A DNA stretch of 64,000 nt from positions 28,621-92,620 of the forward strand of contig CAVOKW010000023.1 of the NCBI GenBank assembly GCA_963696585.1. The letters are read 5' to 3'. Below are positions 17,607-26,214 of this stretch, in pieces. The notes beneath the pieces are model-generated. The model was given only the letters and a program-made list of their open reading frames with translations, made no database searches and was not told the origin of the DNA. Positions within the stretch are counted from its first letter, which is position 1; each line of letters opens with the position of its first letter. A program made the translations under genes and the position numbers. Origin of the DNA: Parvibaculum sp963696585 (GTDB taxonomy: Bacteria; Pseudomonadota; Alphaproteobacteria; Parvibaculales; Parvibaculaceae).

Positions 17607-18800
17607 TCAATTCCAGTCGGTGGCGATCAAGCCGCCTGCAACGCGCAAATTCTGGGCGCGGGCATCAAAGGCTTCAAAGAGCGAGGGATCCGTGCCTGTC
17701 ATGAAGGCTTGCAGCGCGAGAGCGACGATCTCGTCAAAGAGCGCCGCGCGGCGCTCATGATCGAGATGGGCTGCCACTTCATCAAGCAACAGGAGCGGCG
17801 GCTTGCCAAGCGCTGCCAGCAGACGTGCGTTGGCCAGCACGATGCCGATAAGCAGTGCTTTTTGCTCACCCGTTGAACACAGACGCGCTTCGCGGTCCTT
17901 GGGCGCATGGCGCACCACAAGATCGCTGCGATGGGGACCATCCAGCGCGCGGCCCGCCCCGGCATCGCGCCGACGCATTTGCGCAAGATGCAAACGGAAC
18001 ATCTCTTCCACATCCACAGCGGCGCGCTCAGCCAGGCCGGCTTCGAGCATGCCTTCCAGCGCGATCCCGGCACGGGGAAAGGCACCATCGCCTGCCGCCT
18101 CGATTGCGCCGCGCAGCCGCGCCAATGTGTCGAGACGCGCGGCGGCAAGCGCCACGCCATGCTCGGCCATCTGCTCCTCAAGGCCGCCAAGCCAGGCATC
18201 GTCAAAAACGTCATCAGCGAGCAATCTGTTGCGCTCGCGCAGCGCTCGATCATAGGCATTGGCGCGGGTACCGTGCGCGGGATCAAAGCCCATGACGAGA
18301 CGATCAAAAAACTTGCGCCGGTCAGACGCGCCCTCAACGAACAGCCGGTCCATGGCAGGCGTCAGCCAGACGATGCGCAGATGCCCGGCCAAGGCCCCCG
18401 CACTGGCTGCGGCCTGTCCATCAATGCGCACTGCGCGCGCGCGGCTATGGGTGTCGGCGCCCGGCTCAATGCCGGTGCCCAGACGCAAGGGGCCTTCGGG
18501 ACCTTCAAGCGTGGCGGCAACAGCCCAGCCGCCCGGCCCTTCGGCGCGCGCGATTTCGGCATAGGCGGCGCCGCGAAGCCCACGGCCCGGCGAGAGCAGC
18601 GAGATCGCTTCGAGCAGATTGGTTTTGCCCGCGCCATTCTCGCCCGTCAGCACAACGGGGCGCCCATCAAGCGCCAGTTCAGCGCGCGCATAGGAACGGA
18701 AATCCGTGACGACAAGCCGACGCAAGCTGAGCGCCGCCACAGGGGCCTTTTTTTGCCCTGGCGTCGTGTCCCGGCCCGCCTTCGCATCCATGGCGCCCAT
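17607..18800 (-). CDS. recF: DNA replication and repair protein RecF
   Basis: SMC-like ATPase that loads RecA at gaps, 397 residues. Walker A is GENGAGKTN (about residue 55), the signature region is STGEQKALLIGIVLANA and Walker B is LLLLDEVAAHLD. LTPAMDRLFVEGASDRRKF is a well-kept RecF segment. The start is uncertain: ATG 18800 and ATG 18791 are both possible, and GTG 18833 would begin right after the dnaN stop. Adjacent to dnaN in the classic dnaA-dnaN-recF-gyrB order. Confidence 0.93.
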   Translation of the reverse strand: MGAMDAKAGRDTTPGQKKAPVAALSLRRLVVTDFRSYARAELALDGRPVVLTGENGAGKTNLLEAISLLSPGRGLRGAAYAEIARAEGPGGWAVAATLEGPEGPLRLGTGIEPGADTHSRARAVRIDGQAAASAGALAGHLRIVWLTPAMDRLFVEGASDRRKFFDRLVMGFDPAHGTRANAYDRALRERNRLLADDVFDDAWLGGLEEQMAEHGVALAAARLDTLARLRGAIEAAGDGAFPRAGIALEGMLEAGLAERAAVDVEEMFRLHLAQMRRRDAGAGRALDGPHRSDLVVRHAPKDREARLCSTGEQKALLIGIVLANARLLAALGKPPLLLLDEVAAHLDHERRAALFDEIVALALQAFMTGTDPSLFEAFDARAQNLRVAGGLIATDWN

Positions 18801-18835
18801 GAGACCCGTCTGAAGCGCAAGTGATCCTGACACCG

Positions 18836-19954
18836 CTACACACGCATCGGCATCAGGACATAAATCGCCTTGTCGTCTTCGCTGTCGCGCACGAGCGTTG
18901 GCGAGCCTGAATCTGCCAGCGCGAAGGTTGCTTCAGCGCCATCAAGCTGGCCGGTGATGTCGAGCAGATAACGCGCATTGAAGCCGATTTCGAGCGGGGC
19001 GGCGGCATAGGCAACCGAAAGCTCCTCGGTGGCGCTGCCTGAATCCGGATTGATGACGGAAAGCGTCAGGCGGCCTTCCTCGAGATTGAGCTTCACGGCG
19101 CGTGACTTTTCCGTCGAGATGGTCGAGACGCGATCCACCGCTTCGGCAAAACGCTTGCCATCGACCTGCAGCACCTTGTCGTTGTCAGCCGGAATGACGC
19201 GGCCATAATCAGGGAAGGTGCCGTCGATGAGCTTGGAGGTGAGCACGACGCCGCCGAACTCAAAACGGATCTTGGTTTCCGAAACGCCGATTGCCAGGGT
19301 GCCGGATTCGCCTTCAAGCAATTTGGCCAGCTCGACGACGGTTTTACGCGGGACGATGACGCCGGGCATGCCGGACGCGCCATCGGGCAGATCGTGATCG
19401 ACCTGGGCCAGACGGTGACCATCGGTGGCGACGGCGCGCAAGGCCTTGACCTTGCCGTTTTCAACGGCATGGAGATAGATGCCATTGAGATAATAGCGGG
19501 TTTCTTCGGTCGAAATGGCAAAGCGCGTCTTGTCGATCAGGCGGCGCATGGCATCGGCTGGCAGATCGAAACGATGCGGCAAGGCGCCTGCGGCCATGGC
19601 CGGGAAATCTTCCTGCGGCAGGGCTTGCAGCGCAAAACGCGAGCGGCCGGAGGTCAGTTGCAGACGGCCTTCGTCGGCGCCCGTTGAAAGCTCAACCTGC
19701 GCCCCGTCGGGCAACTTGCGCACGATGTCGTAGAGCGTGTGGGCGGGGGCCGTGGTACCGCCGGCTTGCGCCACATCGGCGTCGATGGCCTCAACCACCT
19801 CGATATCAAGATCGGTGGCGGTCAGGCTCAATTGGCCGTCCTGCGCCCGGATCAGCACATTGGAGAGGATCGGAATCGTGTTCCGGCGCTCAACAACAGA
19901 TTGCACATGGTTGAGAGACTTGAGCAGTGCGCCCCGTTCAATCGTAATCTTCAT
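18836..19954 (-). CDS. dnaN: DNA polymerase III beta clamp
   Basis: Sliding clamp of 372 residues that tethers DNA polymerase III. The start MKITIERGALLKSL and the segment VERRNTIPILSNVL are characteristic; the C-terminus ends YVLMPMRV, the peptide-binding tail of the clamp. Three repeated domains of about 120 residues fit the length. It is separated from dnaA by 410 bases and followed after a few bases by recF. Confidence 0.97.
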   Translation of the reverse strand: MKITIERGALLKSLNHVQSVVERRNTIPILSNVLIRAQDGQLSLTATDLDIEVVEAIDADVAQAGGTTAPAHTLYDIVRKLPDGAQVELSTGADEGRLQLTSGRSRFALQALPQEDFPAMAAGALPHRFDLPADAMRRLIDKTRFAISTEETRYYLNGIYLHAVENGKVKALRAVATDGHRLAQVDHDLPDGASGMPGVIVPRKTVVELAKLLEGESGTLAIGVSETKIRFEFGGVVLTSKLIDGTFPDYGRVIPADNDKVLQVDGKRFAEAVDRVSTISTEKSRAVKLNLEEGRLTLSVINPDSGSATEELSVAYAAAPLEIGFNARYLLDITGQLDGAEATFALADSGSPTLVRDSEDDKAIYVLMPMRV

Positions 19955-20364
19955 GGTCTCTCTTCGGTCCCCTGTCTGGGTTCAAAGTCTGGGTTCATTC
20001 AGGCCACAACCGGCCTTATCCCTGTCGCCGTTCGCCGCGCCATTCTGGCGGCCCCCTGATGCGCCTTTGCGGATGCCGGAATGACCCGAGGGCAGAGATA
20101 CCTTTGCCGGGCGGCGGCATCCGAAAAAGGTGCAACCACTCCCGCAAGGGCGCTCGCGAACGGGGAAATCAGCGCGCGAACCGGTGTAATTTGCCTTTTT
20201 CGGCATTTGCCGGAACGCGTTCCGGCGCAGGGCCGGAAAACCGCAGAAATTCGCCCTCGGAGTATATCAGATCGTTGACATGATGCACGTTTTTCAGCAC
20301 CTGCCGACGAACCCGGCAGGGCGATAAAAGATCACTTAAATCAATGACTTGAAAAGCATCAGAC
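19955..20364. other. dnaA-dnaN intergenic region
   Basis: 410 bases without a gene. It holds an 18-bp perfect palindrome (20209-20226) and a 7-bp hairpin CCTGCCG/CGGCAGG at 20300-20320 just past the dnaA stop, without a T-tract on the dnaA strand. The first base pairs near 20325-20364 are AT-rich. No clear DnaA box was found. It should contain the dnaN promoter, but I could not pick one with confidence. Confidence 0.5.
20209..20226. repeat. 18-bp perfect palindrome
   Basis: GCCGGAACGCGTTCCGGC reads the same on both strands and has no spacer. It lies upstream of dnaN by about 255 bases and could bind a dimeric regulator or form a hairpin in the dnaA 3' transcript. Confidence 0.5.
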
Positions 20365-21909
20365 TCAACTTGAGCCTTGGCCGCCTTCCAGCATGCGGCG
20401 AAGCAGGTCCACATCCTCGCCCAGACCCGAATCACTCTGGCGCAATGCATCAATTTTACGCACGGCATGGATGACCGTGGTGTGGTCGCGACCACCGAAT
20501 TTGCGTCCGATTTCAGGCAGGGAGCGCGTGGTGAGCTGCTTGGAGAGATACATGGCAATCTGGCGCGGGCGGGCGACAGCGCGGGCGCGACGCGCCGAAA
20601 GCATGTCGGCCATGCGGATGTTGAAATATTCGGCGACACGGCGCTGGATCTCTTCAATCGTGATCTTGCGGTCATTACAGCGCAGAAGATCGCGCAGCAC
20701 TTCCTGCGCCATATCGAGGGTGATGGGCCGTCCGACGAGCGAGGCATAGGCGCAGACGCGCTTCAAGGCCCCTTCCAGCTCGCGCACATTGGAAACGATG
20801 CGGTGGGCGAGAAATTCGAGCACGGGCTGGGGAATGTCGATGGGCGGGCCATTGCGGGCGATGACTTCCTCGGCCTTGGCCTGAAGAATGCCCAGACGCA
20901 GCTCATAATCGGTCGGGTGGATGTCTGCCGCCAGACCCCAGCCGAGACGCGAGCGGATGCGCTCCTCGATGCCTTCAAGATCGGAGGGCGAACGGTCGGC
21001 CGAAATGATGACCTGACGATTGTGATCGATCAGCGCGTTGAACGTGTGGAAGAACTCTTCCTGCGTTGAGTCCTTGCCGGAGATGAATTGCACATCGTCA
21101 ATCATCAGCACATCGACAGAACGGAATTGCTGCTTGAAGGCCATCGTGTCCTTGAAGCGCAGGGCACGAACGAACTGGTACATGAACTTTTCCGCCGAGA
21201 GATAGAGCACCTTTCGCCCCGGGTGGCGGGTACGGATTTCCCAGGCGATGGCATGCATGAGATGGGTTTTGCCAAGTCCGACACCGCCATAAAGGAATAA
21301 CGGATTGAAGGTGACATCGGTGGTTTCGGCAACGCGGCGCGCGGCAGCATGAGCAAGCTCGTTCGACTTGCCGACAACAAAGGCGTCAAAGGTGAAACGC
21401 GGATCGAGCGGGGCACCGACGCCTGCATCTTCAAAACCGGGCGAAACGGCCTGTGCCGCCGGGGCGGCGCTGGGGGATGTGTCCGAGACGGCGACGGGTG
21501 AGGGATGCGCACTGCGCTCGCCAGGACGCTCACTCTGGCGTTCCACGGGGCGCACAGCCTCCGTACTGACCATGACATCGATGCGCTGGAATGAATTGTC
21601 TTCTTCGCGCCAGAGCGTCGCGAGACGTTCGGCAAAATGCGACTGGATATAGTCGCGGAAAAACTTTGTCGGCACGGCGAGCACGACGCGGCCATCGCCC
21701 ACGCCGATGAGGTCAATGGGTTTCACCCAGCTGGCAAAGGTTGCTTCGCCCAGTTCGGCAAGCAGGCGCGCGCGCACGCGACGCCACTGATCCTCAAGGC
21801 TCGCCGACAATGAGGCGGCAGGGCCGCCTGGCGTTCCTGTCATGCCGGATTCGCGTGCTGATGCTGATGCTGAGCCCATTTTATCTTCGTCCACGAAATC
21901 CTGCCTCAT
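20365..21909 (-). CDS. dnaA: Chromosomal replication initiator DnaA
   Basis: Replication initiator ATPase of 514 residues. Domain I (EDQWRRVRARLLAELGEATF) binds helicase partners; a variable Ser/Pro/Ala-rich domain II follows; the AAA+ domain has Walker A GGVGLGKTHL and Walker B VLMIDDVQFI; domain IV carries RQIAMYLSKQLT and GGRDHTTVIHA for DnaA-box binding. ATG 21909 (MRQDFVDED) is chosen for a GGGAG just upstream, though the spacing is short; ATGs at 21879 and 21843 are alternatives. Confidence 0.96.
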   Translation of the reverse strand: MRQDFVDEDKMGSASASARESGMTGTPGGPAASLSASLEDQWRRVRARLLAELGEATFASWVKPIDLIGVGDGRVVLAVPTKFFRDYIQSHFAERLATLWREEDNSFQRIDVMVSTEAVRPVERQSERPGERSAHPSPVAVSDTSPSAAPAAQAVSPGFEDAGVGAPLDPRFTFDAFVVGKSNELAHAAARRVAETTDVTFNPLFLYGGVGLGKTHLMHAIAWEIRTRHPGRKVLYLSAEKFMYQFVRALRFKDTMAFKQQFRSVDVLMIDDVQFISGKDSTQEEFFHTFNALIDHNRQVIISADRSPSDLEGIEERIRSRLGWGLAADIHPTDYELRLGILQAKAEEVIARNGPPIDIPQPVLEFLAHRIVSNVRELEGALKRVCAYASLVGRPITLDMAQEVLRDLLRCNDRKITIEEIQRRVAEYFNIRMADMLSARRARAVARPRQIAMYLSKQLTTRSLPEIGRKFGGRDHTTVIHAVRKIDALRQSDSGLGEDVDLLRRMLEGGQGSS

Positions 21910-22025
21910 TCTCTCCCGCCACACACCAGGCCGGACACTTCTTTCGCCATGACCGGGAGGCTGCTCCCTGTCCTGACGCTTTCTTCCAACACACACGCAA
22001 CACTTGATACCTGACTTGAACCGGC

Positions 22026-22505
22026 TCAGCTCTGAACCCAGGGCAGTCCTGCGGCCTTCCAGCCATTGGTGCTGCTGCGGTGTCGCGCCGCGTCCAGATC
22101 GCCCTCAAAGCCGCCCGCAACATTGTAGCAGGGCCCCACGCCACGCGCGGTCATGAGCGTGGCCGCCGCGCGGCTGCGCGCGCCGGAACGGCACAGGAAG
22201 AGCACGGGCGCCTGCTTGTCGGCACGCGCCGCAAGCAGGGCTTCCACTTCCGCCGCAAAGTTCTGATTGAGGCTCATGGCGGGAAAGACCTGCCATTCGA
22301 CCGTCAGCGTCTCCTTGCCGAGGCTGGACAGGTCCGGCAAACCGACAAAGGACCATTCGGCGCGCGTGCGCACATCGACCATCACGGCACCGGCATCATG
22401 CGAGAGAACGCGCCAGGCTTCGGACGCGGCAATGTCGCCCGCATAATCTGCCGTTGGCGCCGCAATCAGCTCCGGCGTCACATGTTTTTCACCCAGATCA
22501 GACAT
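22026..22505 (-). CDS. Rhodanese-like domain protein
   Basis: Single-domain rhodanese of 159 residues, probably cytoplasmic. The active-site loop is CRSGARSR with Cys105, the persulfide-carrying residue; VMVDVRTRAEW is the CH2A-like front motif and NVAGGFEGDLD follows the active site. Family members transfer sulfur, but the acceptor cannot be inferred. It is inserted between dnaA and the AT-rich region that precedes it, on the same strand as dnaA. Confidence 0.88.
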   Translation of the reverse strand: MSDLGEKHVTPELIAAPTADYAGDIAASEAWRVLSHDAGAVMVDVRTRAEWSFVGLPDLSSLGKETLTVEWQVFPAMSLNQNFAAEVEALLAARADKQAPVLFLCRSGARSRAAATLMTARGVGPCYNVAGGFEGDLDAARHRSSTNGWKAAGLPWVQS

Positions 22506-23000
22506 AGGCCCCCAAAATCAACCATTACCGATGCGCCATTGACCGGCTATTGCTCCGCACGCCGCGAGTCCGCAACCACCTCGATGGCCATGTGCCCGCC
22601 CCGCCAGAGACAAGCCATCTTCCAAGGAAACTCCTGGTGGAATTTCCAAGCGGCACACTTGCACTCAGGTGGGTATTTGATTTTTCTTCGATCGCTGACA
22701 ATGAATACAGAAATCAGAAAATCTTTACTTAATATTCACAGTATTCGTCGCCTCTTTCGAGGTTAACAACCATAACGGTTGGGGCCCGGAGTGGCAAGCA
22801 GAAGAATCGTCGCTGTTAAAAAAACTTCGTATCCCGCGCGACAATCCGTTCCTTATAAATCACGCGTTTGCAGCATTTGGCACTACAATTTGCGTCATGC
22901 TCGTGATGTATTACGCAGTCTAGTGGATCGCTGGAAAAGCGACCCTGATTTCACTTTTTTGAGGCCCCATTCGATTGCGTCAATGAGGATGTAGTTTTGT
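22506..23000. other. AT-rich gene-free region, candidate oriC
   Basis: About 590 bases between the rhodanese gene and rpsT lack any credible gene. The part from 22670 to 22900 is clearly AT-rich for this genome. One near-match to a DnaA box, ATATTCACA at 22732-22740, differs from TTATNCACA only at its first base. The order rpsT / this region / dnaA-dnaN is where the origin is predicted in some Hyphomicrobiales. With one weak box the call is tentative. Confidence 0.3.
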
Positions 23001-23003
23001 GAC

Positions 23004-23034
23004 AAAAAGGCCCGCGAAAGCAAATTCGCAGGCC
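23004..23034 (-). terminator. rpsT terminator
   Basis: On the minus strand GGCC-T-GCGAA, a 6-base loop, then TTCGC-G-GGCC, is followed by TTTTTG. The stem covers 23009-23034 and lies 60 bases beyond the rpsT stop. Confidence 0.75.
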
Positions 23035-23093
23035 CTCATGACGCGAGCCAACTGCTCACGCTCATGTCAATCAAACTTCAAGTACGCGATGAA

Positions 23094-23357
23094 TCAGGCC
23101 AGCGCCTTCACACGCTGGGCAAGGCGGGACACCTTACGCGACGCTGTGTTCTTGTGCACAACGCCCTTCTGCGAGGCGCGCATGATCTCAGGCTCGGCAG
23201 CCTTCAGAGCCGACGTGGCGGCAGCCTTGTCGCCTTTGGCGAGAGCTTCTTCAACGCCACGAACGAAAGTGCGCATGCGGCTGCGGCGGTCCTTGTTGAC
23301 TGCCGTGCGGGCAGCGATCTTGCGGATCGCCTTTTTAGCGGATGGTGTATTCGCCAT
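23094..23357 (-). CDS. rpsT: 30S ribosomal protein S20
   Basis: Small-subunit protein of 87 residues that binds 16S rRNA. It is rich in Lys, Arg and Ala, with MANTPSAKKAIRK at the N-terminus and KGVVHKNTASRKVSRL near the C-terminus, both standard for bacterial S20. It is a single-gene unit with its own terminator at 23004-23034. The 224 bases upstream (23358-23581) hold no gene; they should carry its promoter. Confidence 0.97.
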   Translation of the reverse strand: MANTPSAKKAIRKIAARTAVNKDRRSRMRTFVRGVEEALAKGDKAAATSALKAAEPEIMRASQKGVVHKNTASRKVSRLAQRVKALA

Positions 23358-23581
23358 TGATCTTGTGACCTTTTACGCGCCACTCCCCTTCCTGCCGGAC
23401 AGCGAAAAGGGGTACTGGCGGATATCGCGTTCAAAAAAGGCCGCACAGGTCGCTTTTGCGACCGGCGGACCCCTCGAAAGGGGGGTTTATACGCGTGGGG
23501 GGCGGCGGCGTCAACTGGGCAAAGATGTCTAGAAAAGACCGCCAAATCAGGCGCTTTTCTGCTTCCGCCCTCAGCCTGACG

Positions 23582-23932
23582 CTAAAGGCGCACACCATAA
23601 CGCGCCAATGCCGCCGCCATCAAAAGATAGAGGATCATGGTCAGCAGCATCGCCAGCGCAAGGGCTGGCCAAAAGCCCATGCCGACCCGCAGCAAGGCAG
23701 GCATGACCAGGAACAGGGGCAGTGAGGGCAGGATGTACCAAAAGGTCGCCTGCATCTGGTCGGCAATGCGGATGTTGTCGCCCGTGTCGTTCCACAGCCA
23801 GATGACGGCAAGGATCGACACAAGCGGCAAAGAGGCGACCAGGGCCCCCAAGACGGGGCTGCGCTTGGCGGTTTCTGAAATCGCCAGAATGAGCAAACCC
23901 GAAATGGCCGCCTTGATGAGCGCGTAAAACAT
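23582..23932 (-). CDS. DUF3147 small membrane protein
   Basis: 116-residue integral membrane protein with about four helices (roughly 1-20, 27-47, 63-83, 90-110). The start MFYALIKAAISGLLI and SLPLVSILA are typical of the DUF3147 family, of unknown function. ATG 23932 is preferred over a longer frame that would overlap the enoyl-CoA hydratase gene. Its start is 4 bases after the stop of that gene, so the two are probably co-transcribed. Confidence 0.8.
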   Translation of the reverse strand: MFYALIKAAISGLLILAISETAKRSPVLGALVASLPLVSILAVIWLWNDTGDNIRIADQMQATFWYILPSLPLFLVMPALLRVGMGFWPALALAMLLTMILYLLMAAALARYGVRL

Positions 23933-23936
23933 TACA

Positions 23937-24713
23937 TCAACGATGCTTGAAGGCAGGTTCGCGCTTCTCGACAAAAGCGCTCATGCCCTCGCCCTTGTCC
24001 TCTGTCGCGAACATGGAATGGAACAAACGGCGCTCGAACCGCACGCCTTCATTCAGGGTCGTTTCATAGGCGCGATTGACCGACTCCTTGGTCATCATGG
24101 CAATCGGCATGGACATGTCGGCGATCTTGTTGGCGACGGCCAGCACATCCTCCATGAGATTTGCCAGGGGCACGACACGCGACACGAGGCCGGAGCGCTC
24201 AGCTTCGGTTGCGTCCATCATGCGACCGGTCAGGCACATTTCCATGGCCTTCGACTTGCCGATAAAGCGCGTCAGGCGCTGTGTGCCGCCCGCCCCCGGC
24301 ATGACGCCGAGCTTGATTTCCGGCTGGCCAAACCTGGCATTGTCAGCGGCGATGATGAAGTCGCACATCATGGCGAGTTCGCAGCCCCCGCCCAGCGCGT
24401 AGCCCGCCACCGCTGCGATGACCGGCTTGCGGCAGCGCGTGACGCGCTCCCAATTGGCGGTGATGAAATCAGCGCGAAAGACATCCATATAGGACTTGCC
24501 ATGCATCTGCTTGATGTCGGCACCAGCGGCAAAAGCCTTGTGCGAGCCTGTGATGACGATGCAGCGAATGCCATCATCGGCTTCCAAGGCATCGAGCGCA
24601 TGAGTCATGTCGTCCATCAACTCATTGCTCAGCGCATTCAAGGCTTCCGGCCGGTTCAGCGTGACAACGGCCACAGCGCCCTTTTTGTCGACCAGAATGT
24701 TCTGGTAGCCCAT
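23937..24713 (-). CDS. Enoyl-CoA hydratase
   Basis: Crotonase-family enzyme of 258 residues that hydrates 2-enoyl-CoA in beta-oxidation. The oxyanion-hole segments FAAGADIKQM and ALGGGCELAM are intact. Both catalytic glutamates are present, in GGGCELAM and FGQPEIKLGVMPGAGGTQRL. These make a true hydratase (short-chain, ECHS1/PaaF-like) likelier than an isomerase. It sits between mutM and rpsT, as in several Hyphomicrobiales. Confidence 0.9.
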   Translation of the reverse strand: MGYQNILVDKKGAVAVVTLNRPEALNALSNELMDDMTHALDALEADDGIRCIVITGSHKAFAAGADIKQMHGKSYMDVFRADFITANWERVTRCRKPVIAAVAGYALGGGCELAMMCDFIIAADNARFGQPEIKLGVMPGAGGTQRLTRFIGKSKAMEMCLTGRMMDATEAERSGLVSRVVPLANLMEDVLAVANKIADMSMPIAMMTKESVNRAYETTLNEGVRFERRLFHSMFATEDKGEGMSAFVEKREPAFKHR

Positions 24714-24770
24714 ATGTCTTCTCCTTCGATGTCAGACTTCAATGCTTTATCGGGATGAGCCCTCGTTCCG

Positions 24771-24822
24771 GCCCTTATATCTTTGAGCCTATTCAGGCCC
24801 TTATATCTTTGAGCCTATTCAG
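24771..24822. repeat. 26-bp tandem duplication
   Basis: Two identical 26-base units (24771-24796 and 24797-24822), each beginning GCCCTTATATCTTTGAGCC, sit head to tail. The second copy contains the stop codon of the small periplasmic protein gene, so the duplication copied its last two codons and 3' flank. Confidence 0.9.
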
Positions 24823-25228
24823 GCTCGATGGAAAACCGCACCACAGCGCCATTGGCGCCTTTGGGGGTTATCTGGATTTCAAGGCGCTCACCTTCGCGGC
24901 GATAGACCAGAATGTCGCTGAAAAGTTCAAGCCTTTCGATGCGTGTCCAGCCGAGTGGCGGCAAGGCCGAGAGATAAAAATCATGCACCGCTTTCGGGCT
25001 GACAGTGCCGGAGGCTTCCGCACGCACGATGCGGCCTGCGGGCTTGTCAAAGACGATGCCGCCCTCCCCTGTTTCACGCAGGCCATCCATGAGCGGCATA
25101 TCGTCGATGGCATCGAGATAGCCGGTCACCTCGGCCCTGAGGCTGCCGATCGGCGAAAGGCCGACAAGGATGCCAAGAAGGGCCGCCAGGCGAAGGAGGC
25201 GGAAGATGACGGGGTGAATTGAGGCCAT
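24815..25228 (-). CDS. Small periplasmic protein, unknown function
   Basis: 137-residue protein with an N-terminal signal peptide (MASIHPVIFRLLRLAALLGI, likely cleaved after SLRA). The mature part begins EVTGYLDAIDDMPLMDGL and includes GGIVFDKPAGRIV, a segment common to small hypothetical proteins found beside mutM in Hyphomicrobiales. No cysteine and no known domain. ATG 25228 lies 8 bases after the mutM stop, so it is probably co-transcribed with mutM. The stop lies in a tandem duplication. Confidence 0.75.
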   Translation of the reverse strand: MASIHPVIFRLLRLAALLGILVGLSPIGSLRAEVTGYLDAIDDMPLMDGLRETGEGGIVFDKPAGRIVRAEASGTVSPKAVHDFYLSALPPLGWTRIERLELFSDILVYRREGERLEIQITPKGANGAVVRFSIEPE

Positions 25229-25236
25229 GCCTGTTC

Positions 25237-26109
25237 TCACTTTTGGCAACTCGGGCAGTAGAAACTTGAGCGACCAGATTGGGTGATGCGCTTCACGCTA
25301 CCGCTACAGCCGGGTTTTGAACAGGCTTCCCCTTCGCGGTCATAAACGGCAAAGGCGTGCTGAAAATAACCTAGTTCACCATCGGTCTGGGCATAATCGC
25401 GCAACGTCGATCCGCCTGCGGCGATGGCTTCCGCCAGAACGTCGCGGATGGCTGGCACGAGTTTTTGCAGACGGGCGGCTGTGGCAACGGTTGAGGCCTG
25501 ACGCTTTGGCGAAATACCGGCGCGAAACAGCGCTTCACAGACATAAATGTTGCCAAGGCCGGCAACATTGCGCTGATCGAGCAAGGCGGATTTGATCGGT
25601 GTCTTGCGACCCTTGAGACGCGCGCTCAGCGTCTGCGCCGAAAAGGAATTGCCCAGGGGTTCGGGCCCCAATGCAGCCAGATGCCTGTTTGTTTCGAGGT
25701 CGGCTTGCGCAATCAGCTCCATGAAACCGAAGCGGCGCGGATCGGCATAAATGATGCGCGTGCCGTCCTCCATGTCGAAAATCACATGGTCATGGGTTTC
25801 AAGCGGCGCATGGTCATGGTGAAAGCCACCTGGACGGCCGTGTTTTTTGCCCTCTGGCGCGTGGATGGTGAAGCGGCCCGACATGCCGAGATGCATGAGC
25901 AGATGTTCACCGGATTCAAGCTCGGCGAGCAGATATTTGGCCCGCCTTGTCAGCCGCTCGATGCGGATGCCCGTCAGGCGTCTGGCGAAGCCCTCCGGCA
26001 GGGGATAGCGCAGATCGGGGCGGCGCGGGGTCAAGAGGGCGATGCGGCGACCTTCCATGACCGGGGCAAGGCCGCGGCGAACCGTTTCAACTTCGGGCAG
26101 TTCGGGCAT
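25237..26109 (-). CDS. mutM: Formamidopyrimidine-DNA glycosylase
   Basis: Base-excision glycosylase/AP lyase for 8-oxoguanine, 290 residues. The start MPELPEVETVRRGL supplies the Pro2 nucleophile and Glu3; Lys58 (RRAKYLL) is the conserved DNA-binding lysine. LLDQRNVAGLGNIYVCEAL is the helix-two-turn-helix. The last 30 residues form the zinc finger (CSKPGC and CPSC). It is divergent from ubiE, with about 105 bases between the starts. Confidence 0.96.
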   Translation of the reverse strand: MPELPEVETVRRGLAPVMEGRRIALLTPRRPDLRYPLPEGFARRLTGIRIERLTRRAKYLLAELESGEHLLMHLGMSGRFTIHAPEGKKHGRPGGFHHDHAPLETHDHVIFDMEDGTRIIYADPRRFGFMELIAQADLETNRHLAALGPEPLGNSFSAQTLSARLKGRKTPIKSALLDQRNVAGLGNIYVCEALFRAGISPKRQASTVATAARLQKLVPAIRDVLAEAIAAGGSTLRDYAQTDGELGYFQHAFAVYDREGEACSKPGCSGSVKRITQSGRSSFYCPSCQK

Positions 26110-26214
26110 GGACGATATGTCTCAGGGGTGCAAATTCACGAGAGGCGGGGTGACAGGGGGCAAAAGCCCGAACAACGTAGCGCCCTCTTGCGGCCTGCGC
26201 TATGGTCCGCCGTC

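Noticed and set aside
22779..22994. 71-codon frame in the gene-free region before rpsT
   Set aside because: Composition not protein-like and no ribosome site; more likely non-coding.
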